Of a DNA stretch of 64,000 nt, positions 1 to 10,587 are shown piece by piece. The position numbers were made by a program, and so were the translations under genes. Where the stretch lies: NCBI RefSeq assembly GCF_037949795.1, contig NZ_CP149932.1, positions 2,345,001-2,409,000 of the forward strand. Direction: 5' to 3'. Source of the DNA: Thioclava sp. GXIMD2076. Lineage in GTDB: Bacteria > Pseudomonadota > Alphaproteobacteria > Rhodobacterales > Rhodobacteraceae. Below the pieces are notes generated by a model. The model ran no database searches, was not told where the DNA came from, and saw only the letters and a program-made list of their open reading frames with translations. Positions within the stretch are counted from its first letter, which is position 1; each line of letters opens with the position of its first letter.

Positions 1-2
1 AT

Positions 3-509
3 CTGCGTCCAGTAATGGAACGCCTTGACCGCACTGCCAGAGCGCGCCTCGGCATTGGCCAGTGCGATCAGGATCTCGATCTTTACCGGATCGGCGATAT
101 CGTCTTCCAGATATTTTCGCAGCACCCGTGCCTGCTGGCTGTTGGGGCTGAACGGCTCGTGTTTGGCAAGCTCGGTCCGCGCTGCGATCGATTCCGGCTT
201 CAGTTCCAAAGCTTTCCTGAAACAGGCGACCGCCTGCTCCGTCTCGCCATAGCTGCCCATGCGCAACCCCAACTGCAGCCAGCCGCGATAGTAGTCGGGG
301 AAGCGGGTGACCAGGATATGCAACAGATCAAGCACCTGTTTCTCGTCGCCCATATACCACATCGCCTCGGCGAGATCGGCAATATAGACCGGATCATCCC
401 CATGCATCGGCGCCATCTCCTGCAGCATGGCGAAGGCCTCTTGATACTTGCCGCGCTGCATCAACTGGAGATGGTCGTCACGATGATCTTGATAACGGAT
501 GGCGCGCAT
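3..509 (-). CDS. TPR-repeat protein, C-terminus cut by the window edge
   Basis: The reading frame starts at an ATG (509) and runs off the left edge without a stop, giving 169 visible residues. Residues 20-110 form helical pairs typical of tetratricopeptide repeats; the clearest unit is around residues 91-110 (EQAVACFRKALELKPESIAA). Residues 140-165 form another helix pair (IEILIALANAEA). TPR arrays bind other proteins. In Rhodobacterales this kind of N-terminal TPR followed by a conserved helix is often found ahead of a sulfotransferase domain, but that part would lie outside the window, so the enzymatic role is inference only. The gene is followed on its 5' side by an AT-richer gap and then the terminator of the next gene. 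Confidence 0.7.
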   Translation of the reverse strand, partial: MRAIRYQDHRDDHLQLMQRGKYQEAFAMLQEMAPMHGDDPVYIADLAEAMWYMGDEKQVLDLLHILVTRFPDYYRGWLQLGLRMGSYGETEQAVACFRKALELKPESIAARTELAKHEPFSPNSQQARVLRKYLEDDIADPVKIEILIALANAEARSGSAVKAFHYWTQ

Positions 510-594
510 GGGGTCTCTCTTTCGCAAACTCGCCTGCAGGTTCGGCGAAATTGGCAAACAAACCCTTTACCATCTCGGAAAAATCACCCCGAAA

Positions 595-623
595 ATGAAA
601 ACAGCCCCCTCGCGGGGGGCTGT
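595..623 (-). terminator. Rho-independent terminator of the MipA-type gene
   Basis: On the minus strand a nine-base arm ACAGCCCCC pairs with GGGGGCTGT around a short loop and is followed by TTTTC. It lies about 20 bases past the stop of the outer-membrane protein gene. Confidence 0.8.
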
Positions 624-645
624 CTAAGATCGGCTATGGGCGGGC

Positions 646-1488
646 TTACATCGCGCCCAGCGTGAACACGCGCGTCACATCGAAGGACATGCTCCACTGC
701 TCGTCCGATCCGGCCTGCGTGATCGGGCTGTCTTCGGCATCGTTCATCAGCTTGTCGTAGCGCACCGCGCCCTCGACACCCCAACCGCCGTCGAAGCGGT
801 AATTCGCGCCCAGCTCGACACCAGCCGACAGGAAACCGCCATCGGGGTCATAGGCGGCAAGCGATCCGCCGGACGCCGCCGATTCCGCCGCCGTCACACC
901 ATAGTAGGTGTCAGCATAACGCTCGGTGCCCCAGAAGGCGCGCGGCCCGAAGGTGACGGTCAGACGCTCCGTCGGGTGCATCTTGAGGTCGGCACCGACC
1001 TCACCAACCCAGGTGTTATGACCGATAACGCCGTAACGCACGGTGCTGAAGACCTCATAGACAGGGGTGTCATAGGCAAAGCCGAGACCCAGCTCGAGAG
1101 AATCCTCCACATCGTCGAGCCCACGCAGCTCGGAATAGTCGCTGGCATCGCGCTCGCCGATATAGCGGAACGACCCCGCAACCGAGAAGCCCGATTTCTC
1201 GGCATAGGGGTCGGGATTGCCATAGGTCATCCCGCCATATTGCAGAGCGTGGAAGCGCACGACCATATCGGGACCGACGGTGAAATCATCCGAGCCGGGA
1301 TATTCGGGAGTGACCGCAACGCCTGCCCCCAGCGTGAATTTCACCCCTGCGCCCGACGACTGGGTGGAGACGCGCGGCGTATCGAAGTGATAGCCTTCGG
1401 ACTGGCTATCCTGGGCAAAGGCGGCACCGGCCACAAGCGGCATAAGGGCAACAGAAGCGGCGGCGATTTTCGCAGTGATCTGGGTCAC
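646..1488 (-). CDS. MipA/OmpV-family outer-membrane protein
   Basis: Predicted 280-residue exported beta-barrel. The start is placed at a GTG (1488) because GAGGGAA sits seven bases upstream and a signal peptide follows at once: basic residue K7, a hydrophobic core, and a likely cut after AFA (residue 25). The mature part has alternating hydrophobic strands, glycine and aromatic residues and the early motif FTLGAGVAVTPEYPGSDD, which is typical of MipA/OmpV proteins (scaffold for murein-modifying enzymes in E. coli, porin-like in others). An in-frame ATG 60 bases further upstream would add a hydrophilic stretch before the signal peptide and is rejected. It has its own terminator and appears monocistronic. 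Substrate or partner cannot be read from sequence. Confidence 0.85.
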   Translation of the reverse strand: MTQITAKIAAASVALMPLVAGAAFAQDSQSEGYHFDTPRVSTQSSGAGVKFTLGAGVAVTPEYPGSDDFTVGPDMVVRFHALQYGGMTYGNPDPYAEKSGFSVAGSFRYIGERDASDYSELRGLDDVEDSLELGLGFAYDTPVYEVFSTVRYGVIGHNTWVGEVGADLKMHPTERLTVTFGPRAFWGTERYADTYYGVTAAESAASGGSLAAYDPDGGFLSAGVELGANYRFDGGWGVEGAVRYDKLMNDAEDSPITQAGSDEQWSMSFDVTRVFTLGAM

Positions 1489-1731
1489 GGTATGATTCCC
1501 TCGTTCTTGAGCGCGGCCCCTGCAGTGATGCAGCACCCCGCCTGTCAATCATTTGCGGTTATCTTAGCGCAGATCACAAAACTTGCTACCTTCCCGCTCA
1601 ATTTCGCGCGAAACTGTTGCATGGATATGTCACGCCCCTGCGAAACCCGTCGATATACCGATAAAAAAGATCAGGTATTGACCGGTTTTCACGGAATTGG
1701 CATATCGGTTGCGTCCCAATAGGAGGTTTCC

Positions 1732-2733
1732 ATGCGTCTGTTTCCGCTTCTCGCGCCAGCTCTCGCGGCCCTGCCCCTGCCTGCGATGGCCGATGTGAAC
1801 ATCTATTCGCACCGTCAGCCCGAGCTTGTTCAGCCGCTGCTGGATGCTTTCACCAAGGAAACCGGTATCAAGGTCAATGTCGCCTATATCGCGCAGGGTA
1901 TGGTCGAGCGCCTGCAGGCCGAGGGCCGCCGCTCTCCCGCCGATCTGGTGATGACGGTCGATATCGCGCGGCTGACGCAAGTTGTGGATGGCGGCGTCAC
2001 GCAAGCGGTCGAGGATCCGGCCCTTGATACCGCGATCCCGGGGGCCTTCCGTGACCCTGCCCATCAGTGGTTCGGACTGACCACACGGGCGCGGATCGTC
2101 TATGCCTCCAAGGAGCGCGTGGCCGAGGGCGAGATCACCACCTATGAGGATCTGGCCGACCCCAAATGGAAGGGCCGTATCTGCACCCGCCCCTTCACCT
2201 CCGATTACAACGTCGCGCTGACCGCCGCCTATCTGATCCATCACGGCGAGGAGGCCACGCGTGACTGGCTGACAGGGCTTAAGGCCAATCTGGCGCTGAA
2301 GCCTTCGGGCAATGACAGCAGTCAGGTGAAATCCATCTGGGCGGGTCAATGCGATATCAGCCTTGGTAACACCTATTATATGGGCCAGATGCTGGCCAAT
2401 GACGAGAGCGCCGAATGGGCCAATAGCGTGTCGATCCGCTTCCCCGTCTTCGAAGGCGGTGGCACACATATGAACATCTCGGGCGTCGCGATGACCAAAT
2501 CCGCCCCCAACAAGGACGAGGCGCTGAGACTGATGGAGTTCCTCGTCTCCGATGAGGCGCAGCATATCTATGCCGAGACCAATCACGAGTTTCCGGTGAA
2601 AGAGGGCGTAGATCCTTCGGATCTGGTCAAAAGCTGGGGCGCCTTCACCCCCGACGGGCTCGATCTTGTGGAGATCGCCAGGATGCGTCCCGAGGCCCTC
2701 AAGCTGATCGAGGCGGTGAACTTCGACGGTTGA
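1732..2733 (+). CDS. Fe(3+) ABC transporter substrate-binding protein (FbpA/FutA type)
   Basis: 333-residue periplasmic binding protein. A signal peptide covers residues 1-20 (cut after PAMA). The mature protein begins with the strand NIYSHRQPEL and contains the tandem tyrosines Y215-Y216 in GNTYYMGQ, the usual iron ligands in FbpA/FutA proteins, plus two cysteines (GRICTRPF, GQCDIS) that could pair. A strong Shine-Dalgarno AGGAGG precedes the ATG. The usual partner genes for a permease and an ATPase are absent: the next gene is a nucleoside hydrolase. The protein may therefore serve a transporter encoded elsewhere. Assignment to ferric iron rests on the family and the YY motif; a different metal or ligand is possible. 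Confidence 0.85.
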   Translation: MRLFPLLAPALAALPLPAMADVNIYSHRQPELVQPLLDAFTKETGIKVNVAYIAQGMVERLQAEGRRSPADLVMTVDIARLTQVVDGGVTQAVEDPALDTAIPGAFRDPAHQWFGLTTRARIVYASKERVAEGEITTYEDLADPKWKGRICTRPFTSDYNVALTAAYLIHHGEEATRDWLTGLKANLALKPSGNDSSQVKSIWAGQCDISLGNTYYMGQMLANDESAEWANSVSIRFPVFEGGGTHMNISGVAMTKSAPNKDEALRLMEFLVSDEAQHIYAETNHEFPVKEGVDPSDLVKSWGAFTPDGLDLVEIARMRPEALKLIEAVNFDG

Positions 2734-2740
2734 CTCAAGC

Positions 2741-2767
2741 GTCCGGCGGGCATGACGCCCGCTGGAC
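2741..2767 (+). other. Strong stem-loop between the binding protein and the nucleoside hydrolase
   Basis: An 11-base arm GTCCGGCGGGC pairs with GCCCGCTGGAC (one G-T pair) around a loop of about five bases. No run of T follows, so it is not a standard terminator. It lies in the 79-base gap between two co-oriented genes and could partly terminate transcription or protect the 3' end of the upstream message. Confidence 0.5.
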
Positions 2768-2812
2768 AAATCCCGCGCCTACGCTCAACCTGCCCCCCAA
2801 AGGAGAGCAGAC

Positions 2813-3748
2813 ATGACGCGCAAAATCATCATCGATACCGATCCCGGCCAGGACGATGCCGTGGCCATTCTGCTGGCGCTGGCCAGCCCCGAGCTGGAGC
2901 TGCTGGGCATCACCTGTGTCGCAGGCAATGTGCCGCTGGATCTGACGGTAAGCAATGCGCGCAAGATCTGCGAACTGGCAGGACGCCGCGATGTAAGGAT
3001 CTTTGCGGGCTGCGACAGACCTATGTCACGCGCATTGGTGACGGCCGAGCATGTCCACGGCAAGACCGGCCTTGACGGGATCGTTCTGCCCGAGCCCACA
3101 ATGCCCGTGCAGGAGCAACATGCGGTGGATTTCATCATCGAAACGTTGCGGGCCGCTGGGGACCGCTCGATCACTCTGGTCCCGATCGGTCCGCTGACCA
3201 ATATCGCGACCGTGTTGCACCGCGCCCCCGAACTGGCTGCGAAGATCGAGGAGATCGTGCTGATGGGCGGGGCCTATTTCGAGGTCGGCAACATCACTCC
3301 CACCGCCGAGTTCAACATCTATGTCGACCCGGAGGCGGCCAAGATCGTGCTGGACGCGGGGGTGAAGGTGACGATGATGCCGCTTGATGTGACGCATAAG
3401 GCTATGACCTCCGCGGCGTGGGTGCAGCAGATGCGCGATCTGGGCACGCCTCTGGGCAAAGCTGTGGCCTCCTGGACCGATTTCTTCGAGCGCTTCGACA
3501 TGGAAAAATACGGATCGGGCGGCGCGCCACTACACGACCCCTGCACTATCGGCTACCTGATCGATCCGACGCTGTTTTCCGGCCGTCTCATCAATGTCGA
3601 GATCGAGGTGGACTCGCCCTTGACCCTTGGTATGACGGTGGCGGACTGGTGGCGCGTCAGCAAGCGCGCGCCCAACGCCACCTTCATGGGCGAGGTCGAT
3701 CGCGATCGTTTCTTCGCGCTGATCAGCGACCGCCTCGCCACGCTCTAA
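2813..3748 (+). CDS. Nucleoside hydrolase (IunH/RihA family)
   Basis: 311-residue cytosolic enzyme that cleaves the N-glycosidic bond of ribonucleosides to free base and ribose. The N-terminus carries the calcium-binding signature D8-x-D10-PG-x-D14-D15, and a further metal-ligand aspartate is present at D242 in GGAPLHDPCT; both are diagnostic. Length is normal for the family. AAAGGAGAG lies just before the ATG. It follows the iron-binding protein gene by 79 bases and overlaps the 3' end of the convergent topoisomerase gene by four bases. Base specificity (inosine-uridine, pyrimidine or purine preferring) cannot be set from these motifs alone. Confidence 0.9.
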   Translation: MTRKIIIDTDPGQDDAVAILLALASPELELLGITCVAGNVPLDLTVSNARKICELAGRRDVRIFAGCDRPMSRALVTAEHVHGKTGLDGIVLPEPTMPVQEQHAVDFIIETLRAAGDRSITLVPIGPLTNIATVLHRAPELAAKIEEIVLMGGAYFEVGNITPTAEFNIYVDPEAAKIVLDAGVKVTMMPLDVTHKAMTSAAWVQQMRDLGTPLGKAVASWTDFFERFDMEKYGSGGAPLHDPCTIGYLIDPTLFSGRLINVEIEVDSPLTLGMTVADWWRVSKRAPNATFMGEVDRDRFFALISDRLATL

Positions 3749-4725
3749 CCCTCGAGAAGCGCCAGAAGGCGGGTCTCTGCCACGGTCAGCCCGCGCAGCT
3801 TCACGGGCGTGATCTCGGGCAGGCCCTCTTCGGCCAGCGCGATGACCTTGGGGTGGATATAGCTGTTGCGGGCGACGGTGGGCGTGTTGTTCAGCCGCTT
3901 GGCTGCAGCCGTGGAGAGCGCCTTGATGGTCTCGCCCCCCGCCTCTGCCGCCTCGAATGCCGCCAGCGACCCCGACCATGTGCGGAAGGTCTTAGCAGTA
4001 AAATCTCCCTGACCTAGGTCAGACAGATAGGCATTGAGCTGATCGGAGGCCAACGCATGCGGTGAGCCCGCATCATCGAGCCATGTGATCAGCTCGGCCC
4101 CCGGCAGATCGCGCGCCTGGTCGAGCACTTTCAACAGCTTGCGGTCTGTGAGCAGGCGCCGCACCTTCTTGCCGCCCTTGGCCGTGTAGCTCAGTCGCAG
4201 CCCCTGATCGCAAAGTCGCATCTGGCGGCGGCGGAGCGTCAGCGCCCCGTAGCTGCCATTGGCCTCGGTATAGGCCGCATTGCCGACCCGCATCGCCAGA
4301 CGGTCGATCAAGAGCACGGCAGCCGCCAGCGCAAACCCCATCTCGCCCGGCCCCTCGGCCAGATCCCGCGTCACGCCGCGCCGGATCCGTGGCAGCGCAT
4401 GGCCAAAGGCGGCAAGTGTGCCGAATTTTTCGGCGGCCCGCGCCTCGGACCAGAGTGTGTGATAGCGATATTGCTTGCGCGTGCGCGCATCGAACCCCGT
4501 GGCCTGCAGATGCCCGTTCTCGCGCGGAGAAATCCAGACATTCTCATAAGCGGGCGGAATGCCCAGAGCCTCGACGCGGGTCCGCTCGGGGCCACGGGCA
4601 AGTGTGGTGCCATCGGGCATCATGTAGCTGAAGCCCCGCCCACAGCGCCTGCGCGCGATCCCCGGACGGCTATCGGGATAGAAGCACAGGCCTTTCGGCA
4701 GATCCGCCAGACGCGCGCCGTCCAT
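3745..4725 (-). CDS. DNA topoisomerase IB (poxvirus-like)
   Basis: 326-residue type IB topoisomerase, which relaxes supercoils by a transient 3'-phosphotyrosyl link. An N-terminal domain (about residues 1-85) includes VWISPRENGHLQATGFDARTR. The catalytic domain carries the arginine in DRLAMRVGN, the lysine in SYTAKGGKK, a second arginine in KTFRTWSGS, and the active-site tyrosine Y289 in ARNSYIHPKV. I choose ATG 4725 over GTG 4728 because GGAGG lies seven bases upstream of the ATG, and because TGATG then couples it to the stop of the DUF2945 gene with one base shared. Its stop overlaps the nucleoside hydrolase by four bases. Such enzymes are common accessory topoisomerases in alphaproteobacteria. 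Confidence 0.92.
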   Translation of the reverse strand: MDGARLADLPKGLCFYPDSRPGIARRRCGRGFSYMMPDGTTLARGPERTRVEALGIPPAYENVWISPRENGHLQATGFDARTRKQYRYHTLWSEARAAEKFGTLAAFGHALPRIRRGVTRDLAEGPGEMGFALAAAVLLIDRLAMRVGNAAYTEANGSYGALTLRRRQMRLCDQGLRLSYTAKGGKKVRRLLTDRKLLKVLDQARDLPGAELITWLDDAGSPHALASDQLNAYLSDLGQGDFTAKTFRTWSGSLAAFEAAEAGGETIKALSTAAAKRLNNTPTVARNSYIHPKVIALAEEGLPEITPVKLRGLTVAETRLLALLEG

Positions 4726-4943
4726 CACCCCGCCTCCAACTCGGAACCGAGCTTGAGCACCCGCGCCCCGTCCTCCTGATGGATCTCGTAGGCGGGGTTC
4801 TCGGCGCTGCCATTGCGGGTGATTTTGGAGCCGTCGATCTGGCGCTCGACACGCTCCTCATGGCGCGCGGCGATCTTGCCTCTGGCCTCGCCCTGCCCCC
4901 AGTTCCATGTGACCCATTGTCCGGTCCGGTAAGAATTCCCCAT
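4725..4943 (-). CDS. Small DUF2945 (TUDOR-like) protein
   Basis: 72-residue protein with the profile of DUF2945 / hypervirulence-associated TUDOR-like proteins: an early GQWVTWNWGQGEARGKI strand segment, then a polar middle and GSAENPAYEIHQEDG near the end. ATG 4943 is preferred because AAGGGGG sits about six bases before it; a GTG at 4958 lacks spacing. It is translationally coupled by one-base overlap to the topoisomerase gene, so both are probably made together. The function of the family is not established. The beta-rich fold and the coupling hint at a chromatin- or DNA-related role, which is inference. Confidence 0.8.
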   Translation of the reverse strand: MGNSYRTGQWVTWNWGQGEARGKIAARHEERVERQIDGSKITRNGSAENPAYEIHQEDGARVLKLGSELEAG

Positions 4944-5045
4944 AGCCGCCCCCTTCACGATTAGCTACCGCCCAAACGAATTCGGAGGGGCGGGGTTCCC
5001 GTCAGCGGCCATGGGGCCTATATCGGAACCAACAGGAGGCCTCTC

Positions 5046-6473
5046 ATGACCGCACCCATCCGCTTCACCAACAGCTATGCCGCCTTGCCCGAGCGTTTCT
5101 TCGCGCCGCAAGCCCCCACACCCGTGGCAGCACCGCAGCTGATCGCCGTCAATGATGCGTTGGCAGGCAATCTGGGCATCGATCCCGCCTTCCTGCGCAG
5201 TCCCGAGGGTGTGGCTATGCTCGCGGGCAACCATGTCCCCGAAGGCGCGGCCCCGATCGCGCAGGCCTATGCCGGTCACCAGTTCGGCGGCTGGGTGCCA
5301 CAACTGGGCGATGGGCGCGCGGTGCTCCTGGGCGAGGTCACGACCCCCGAGGGTCGGTTCGACCTACAGCTGAAAGGCTCCGGCCCCACACCGTTTTCGC
5401 GCCGTGGCGACGGACGGGCATGGGCCGGGCCGGTTATCCGCGAATATGTGGTGTCGGAGGCAATGTATGCGCTTGGCCTGCCCACCACACGGGCCCTTGG
5501 CGCGGCCTTTACCGGCGAGACCATCCTGCGCGACATGAAACAGCGCCCCGGAGCGGTGCTGGCGCGGGTGGCACGCAGCCATGTGCGGGTCGGCACCTTC
5601 CAGTATTTCGCCGCGCGCGGCGATGTGGAGGGGCTGCGGACCCTGACCGATCATGTGATCGCGCGGCTCTATCCCGAATGCGAGAGCCCGCTCGACCTCC
5701 TCAAGGCGGTGACCGCGGCGCAGGCGACGCTGATCGCGGGCTGGATGAGCCTCGGCTTCATCCATGGCGTGATGAATACCGACAATATGGCGATCTCCGG
5801 CGAGACCATCGATTATGGCCCCTGTGCTTTCAGCGATATCTATCATCCCGAGATGGTGTTCAGCTCGATCGACCAATATGGCCGCTATGCCTATGGCGCG
5901 CAGCCGCAGATCGCCACGTGGAATCTGGCGCAATTCGCCACCTGCCTTATCCCGCTGATGGGCGAGCAGGAGAAGGCCATCGAGGACGCCACACTGACCA
6001 TCAATGCGTTCGGTCCGCTCTACCAGAGCCAGTGGCTGAAGCGTTTCGGGCAGAAGATCGGAATTGCCGATGCAGGGATGGAGGAGCTGGACCTGATCCA
6101 GGGGCTCCTGACCGCGATGGCGCAGGGTCAGGCCGATTTCACGCGGGTCTTTGCGGCGATGCGCCGAGGAGAGGATGCGGGGGCGGAGTTCATGGACCCT
6201 GCCCTGTGGCAAGCCTGGGCGCCCGACTGGCGGGCACGTCTGGCGCGGGAGACCGATCCGCAGGCGGTGATGGCCGAAGCCAATCCGCTGCGCATCCCGC
6301 GCAACCATCGCGTGGAGGAGGCGATCAATGCCGCCGAGGCCGGTGATCTGGCCCCGTTCGAGCGCCTGATGCAGGCGCTGGCCGAGCCCTATGCGGAAGC
6401 ACCGGGCTTTGCCGCCTACGAGAAGGCGCCCGATCTGGGTGAGCGCGTTATGCGCACCTTCTGCGGGACATAA
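5046..6473 (+). CDS. selO: Protein adenylyltransferase SelO (YdiU)
   Basis: 475-residue pseudokinase-fold enzyme that transfers AMP from ATP to serine, threonine or tyrosine of target proteins, linked to the oxidative stress response. Visible motifs: [14 protein letters not shown], the nucleotide-binding [19 protein letters not shown] with K110, and the metal/catalytic loop [19 protein letters not shown] with D246. The C-terminus ends MRTFCGT, with cysteine where eukaryotic SelO has selenocysteine, as usual for bacteria. AGGAGG precedes the start. The gene converges on the DUF2238 gene with only three bases between stops. Length fits the family. Confidence 0.95.
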   Translation: MTAPIRFTNSYAALPERFFAPQAPTPVAAPQLIAVNDALAGNLGIDPAFLRSPEGVAMLAGNHVPEGAAPIAQAYAGHQFGGWVPQLGDGRAVLLGEVTTPEGRFDLQLKGSGPTPFSRRGDGRAWAGPVIREYVVSEAMYALGLPTTRALGAAFTGETILRDMKQRPGAVLARVARSHVRVGTFQYFAARGDVEGLRTLTDHVIARLYPECESPLDLLKAVTAAQATLIAGWMSLGFIHGVMNTDNMAISGETIDYGPCAFSDIYHPEMVFSSIDQYGRYAYGAQPQIATWNLAQFATCLIPLMGEQEKAIEDATLTINAFGPLYQSQWLKRFGQKIGIADAGMEELDLIQGLLTAMAQGQADFTRVFAAMRRGEDAGAEFMDPALWQAWAPDWRARLARETDPQAVMAEANPLRIPRNHRVEEAINAAEAGDLAPFERLMQALAEPYAEAPGFAAYEKAPDLGERVMRTFCGT

Positions 6474-6476
6474 CCC

Positions 6477-7160
6477 CTAGCGTCGCCCGACCCGATTGCC
6501 GATCTTGCGGAAGAACCGGCGGTTGCGGGCGACGAAATCCTCGAAGAAAGCGCGGGTAAAACCGGGACCGCGACCATAGAGATAGGCCCAGCCCGCAAGC
6601 GCCCCCAAAGCGCCGCCGATCACATCCACGATCAGATCGCCCATCGTGTCCATCAGGCCGGATTTCTGCATATTGGTGCCGAAGATCTGGTCCATGCCGA
6701 ACTCGAAGATCTCCCAGACCGCGCCAATGGTGACCGCCACCGAGAACGCCATTAGCGCCATCGCCCAGCGAGGCGCGGCATAGCGGTCGCCTTCAAACAG
6801 CATGAAGACGAACATGAAGCCTACAAGGCCGAAGCCGAGTGCCGATCCGCCATGCAGCGCGATGTCCCACCACCAGAAGCGGTTGTAGAAATCGAACGCC
6901 TCGCCGAGAAAAATCGTGGCGAAGATAAAGCCGGTGATCGCCACAACCAGCGCCGTGGGCATGGAAATTCCGATGCGCGAGCTAACATAGAGCGGCACGA
7001 GTGTCAGCCCGAAGGTAAACAGCGCCACCCCCGCAAGTGGCCATTGCCGTTCGACAAGGGCCAGACATAACTCGATGGCCAGAAGCGACCAGATCACGCG
7101 CACCGGCCAGGGCTGGCGCAAAAAGGCCGCGAGGAGGAGGAAGTTTTTCATAGCTCTCAT
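6477..7160 (-). CDS. DUF2238 (YjdF-like) integral membrane protein
   Basis: About 227 residues with six or seven predicted membrane helices, starting with FLLLAAFLRQPW and WSLLAIELCLALV. The conserved polar stretch WWDIALHGGSALGFGLVGF and the later IGAVWEIFEFGMDQIFGT and GLMDTMGDLIVDVIGG segments are hallmarks of DUF2238. Function is unknown for the family; acidic residues within the membrane suggest transport or ion binding. The start is uncertain: a GTG at 7196, ATG 7160 and ATG 7151 are in frame and none has a clear ribosome site. I list ATG 7160 because the first helix follows directly. Confidence 0.85.
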   Translation of the reverse strand: MRAMKNFLLLAAFLRQPWPVRVIWSLLAIELCLALVERQWPLAGVALFTFGLTLVPLYVSSRIGISMPTALVVAITGFIFATIFLGEAFDFYNRFWWWDIALHGGSALGFGLVGFMFVFMLFEGDRYAAPRWAMALMAFSVAVTIGAVWEIFEFGMDQIFGTNMQKSGLMDTMGDLIVDVIGGALGALAGWAYLYGRGPGFTRAFFEDFVARNRRFFRKIGNRVGRR

Positions 7161-7317
7161 GATGGGGGCAAATCGCAGTGCGGGGAAGATGCTCACGCTC
7201 CGCTCACAAAAAATTCTCGGCGAATATATCGCAATATTGGAATTTTTCGCGACGGCAAGGTGACATCCCGCGCATTAGATCTATATCTCTGCGTGAAATT
7301 GACCATGCTGACGACCA

Positions 7318-8025
7318 ATGACTCTCCGAATTGCTTCTTACAACATTCATAAATGCGTAGGTGTGGACCGCCGCCGAGATCCCAACAGGATTATCGAGGT
7401 GCTCAACACGCTGGATGCCGATATCGTTGCGCTGCAAGAAGTTGACCGCCGGCGCGGCGCGCGTCCGGCTGCGTTGACTGCGTCCCTTATCGAGGCCGAG
7501 ACGGATTTCTGCACCATCGAGCAACCCCGCACCGGACCCGATAGTCTGGGCTGGCACGGTCAGGCATTTCTGGTGCGCAAGACCGTCGAGATGATCGATT
7601 GCAAGGGGATCGAATTGCCCGGCCTCGAGCCGCGCGGCGCGCTGCATCTGCATATCAAGGCCGAGGGCGATCTGCCCTTTTCCATTTTTGCAGCCCATCT
7701 GGGGCTACGCCGGGCGGACCGGCGCGCGCAATGGACGCGGATAGCCAAGGAGATGCTGGCAGCCTCTCCCGCGCCCGCCCTCGCCATTGGTGACTTCAAC
7801 GAATGGTCGGGGCGTTCCGGCTTCGAGGCGCTGAGCGGCTTCTCGGTCCATGCACCTGGCGCCACCTACCCCTCGGTCGCGCCTGTCGGCAAGCTGGATC
7901 GAATCGTGACCTGCAACCGTGCGAGCATTGCCAAAATGGCTGTGCTCGACACCCAGCTGACGCGGCGTGCCTCGGACCATCTGCCGATCTGGGCTGATGT
8001 GAAAGGTCTGCGGCGCCGGCGCTGA
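7318..8025 (+). CDS. Endonuclease/exonuclease/phosphatase-family hydrolase
   Basis: 235-residue EEP-fold enzyme. Motifs in order: LRIASYNIHKCVG at the N-terminus, the metal-binding glutamate in VALQEVDRR, IGDFNEWSG in the middle and the catalytic ASDHLPIWADV near the end. The superfamily includes DNases, phosphodiesterases and lipid phosphatases, all using Mg2+; the substrate here cannot be told from sequence. No signal peptide, so a cytosolic place is likely. The ribosome site before the ATG is weak. Located just upstream of enolase, on the same strand, but separated by a 168-base promoter-containing gap. Confidence 0.88.
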   Translation: MTLRIASYNIHKCVGVDRRRDPNRIIEVLNTLDADIVALQEVDRRRGARPAALTASLIEAETDFCTIEQPRTGPDSLGWHGQAFLVRKTVEMIDCKGIELPGLEPRGALHLHIKAEGDLPFSIFAAHLGLRRADRRAQWTRIAKEMLAASPAPALAIGDFNEWSGRSGFEALSGFSVHAPGATYPSVAPVGKLDRIVTCNRASIAKMAVLDTQLTRRASDHLPIWADVKGLRRRR

Positions 8026-8073
8026 TCTACCTGACTATGCGGATGTCATACGAACATTCCACAAATTTCATGA

Positions 8074-9471
<1,398 letters not shown>

Positions 9472-9493
9472 GACTTCGGTGAATACTTCGGAG

Positions 9494-9524
9494 AAAGGCG
9501 CGGAGATTCTCCGCGCCTTTTTTT
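9494..9524 (+). terminator. Rho-independent terminator of eno
   Basis: A perfect 12-base arm AAAGGCGCGGAG and its complement CTCCGCGCCTTT enclose the loop ATT and run into TTTT, 22 bases after the enolase stop. Confidence 0.95.
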
Positions 9525-9672
9525 AGTGGCGATACTTTCCGTATTTGGAAAGCGGTTACGCGTAGTTGAGGGAAGACGGAAAACGAAACCACGCGTAGTT
9601 TGCCCCTGCGCTACCGGTCGCGTGATCCCTATCCTGCCCCTCATGGGCCGGATCTTCTCCGAAGGACATCTC

Positions 9673-10587
9673 ATGCAAAGACCGCTTATTCTGGGTGTTG
9701 CCGCAACGGCTTTCTGGGCCAGCAATTTCGAGGCGACCCGCATCGCCCTTGGCAGCCTGCCGCCTCTAAGCGTGGCAAGCCTGCGCTTTCTCATCGCGAC
9801 AATCGCGATCCTCGTGCTCCTTATCTGGCGTGAAGGGTTGGCCATGGCGCCTCTCAGGCGGAACCTGCTCGCCTATATCATTCTGGGCAGTCTCGGGGTT
9901 GCCGGATTCAATGCGGCGCTCTGCATCGGGCTGCAAAGCACGAACCCGCAAACAGCGGCACTGATCATGGCCACCACCCCGATCACCTCTGCCATCTTTG
10001 ACGCGGTCCTGTCGCGTAAACGCCCAAGCTGGCCCGCATTATCCGGCATGGCACTCAGCTTTGCGGGCGTCGCACTGGTGCTCGCACAGGGGCACATTGA
10101 CGATATCTCCCGAAGGCTCAACTCCGGCGATCTGGTCATTCTTGCCGGTTCACTGGCATGGGCGGCCTATGGGGTGGGTTGCACGCGCTTTATACGGGGC
10201 TCCTCCCCGCTTGCCACAACAAGCTGGACGATGGTTTTCGGCACCCTCGCCCTGATCGGAACGAGCCTCCATGAGGGCAATCTTGTTGCCATCACTCTAG
10301 CCGCATCGCCGCCCAGCCTGATCGCCTCTCTGTGGATGGGGATCCTCGGCTCAATGCTGGCCTATATTTTCTGGACGGCGGCGATCGCCGCGCGCGGCGT
10401 GGCAAAGACCGCCATCCTGTTCAATCTCGTGCCGCTCTTTGCGGTGCTGATCGGCTGGGCGCTCGGACAGACACCTGCCCTCCTGCAGATCATCGGCACG
10501 GCTCTGACACTCCTCGGGGTCAGCCTGTCCCAGATCACCAGTCCACGCTTGACACTGCGCCGCCAACCAACGCTCAATGCGCCATGA
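9673..10587 (+). CDS. EamA-family (DMT superfamily) transporter
   Basis: 304-residue inner-membrane protein with about ten hydrophobic helices arranged as two EamA repeats. The first repeat starts with ILGVAATAFWASNFEATR; the second with LVILAGSLAWAAYGVG. ATG 9673 is chosen because AAGGA lies six bases upstream; the frame is open further 5' but that stretch lacks membrane character and overlaps the promoter region. DMT transporters export amino acids or other metabolites; the substrate is unknown. The stop overlaps the cupin gene start in ATGA, so the two are translationally coupled. Confidence 0.9.
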   Translation: MQRPLILGVAATAFWASNFEATRIALGSLPPLSVASLRFLIATIAILVLLIWREGLAMAPLRRNLLAYIILGSLGVAGFNAALCIGLQSTNPQTAALIMATTPITSAIFDAVLSRKRPSWPALSGMALSFAGVALVLAQGHIDDISRRLNSGDLVILAGSLAWAAYGVGCTRFIRGSSPLATTSWTMVFGTLALIGTSLHEGNLVAITLAASPPSLIASLWMGILGSMLAYIFWTAAIAARGVAKTAILFNLVPLFAVLIGWALGQTPALLQIIGTALTLLGVSLSQITSPRLTLRRQPTLNAP

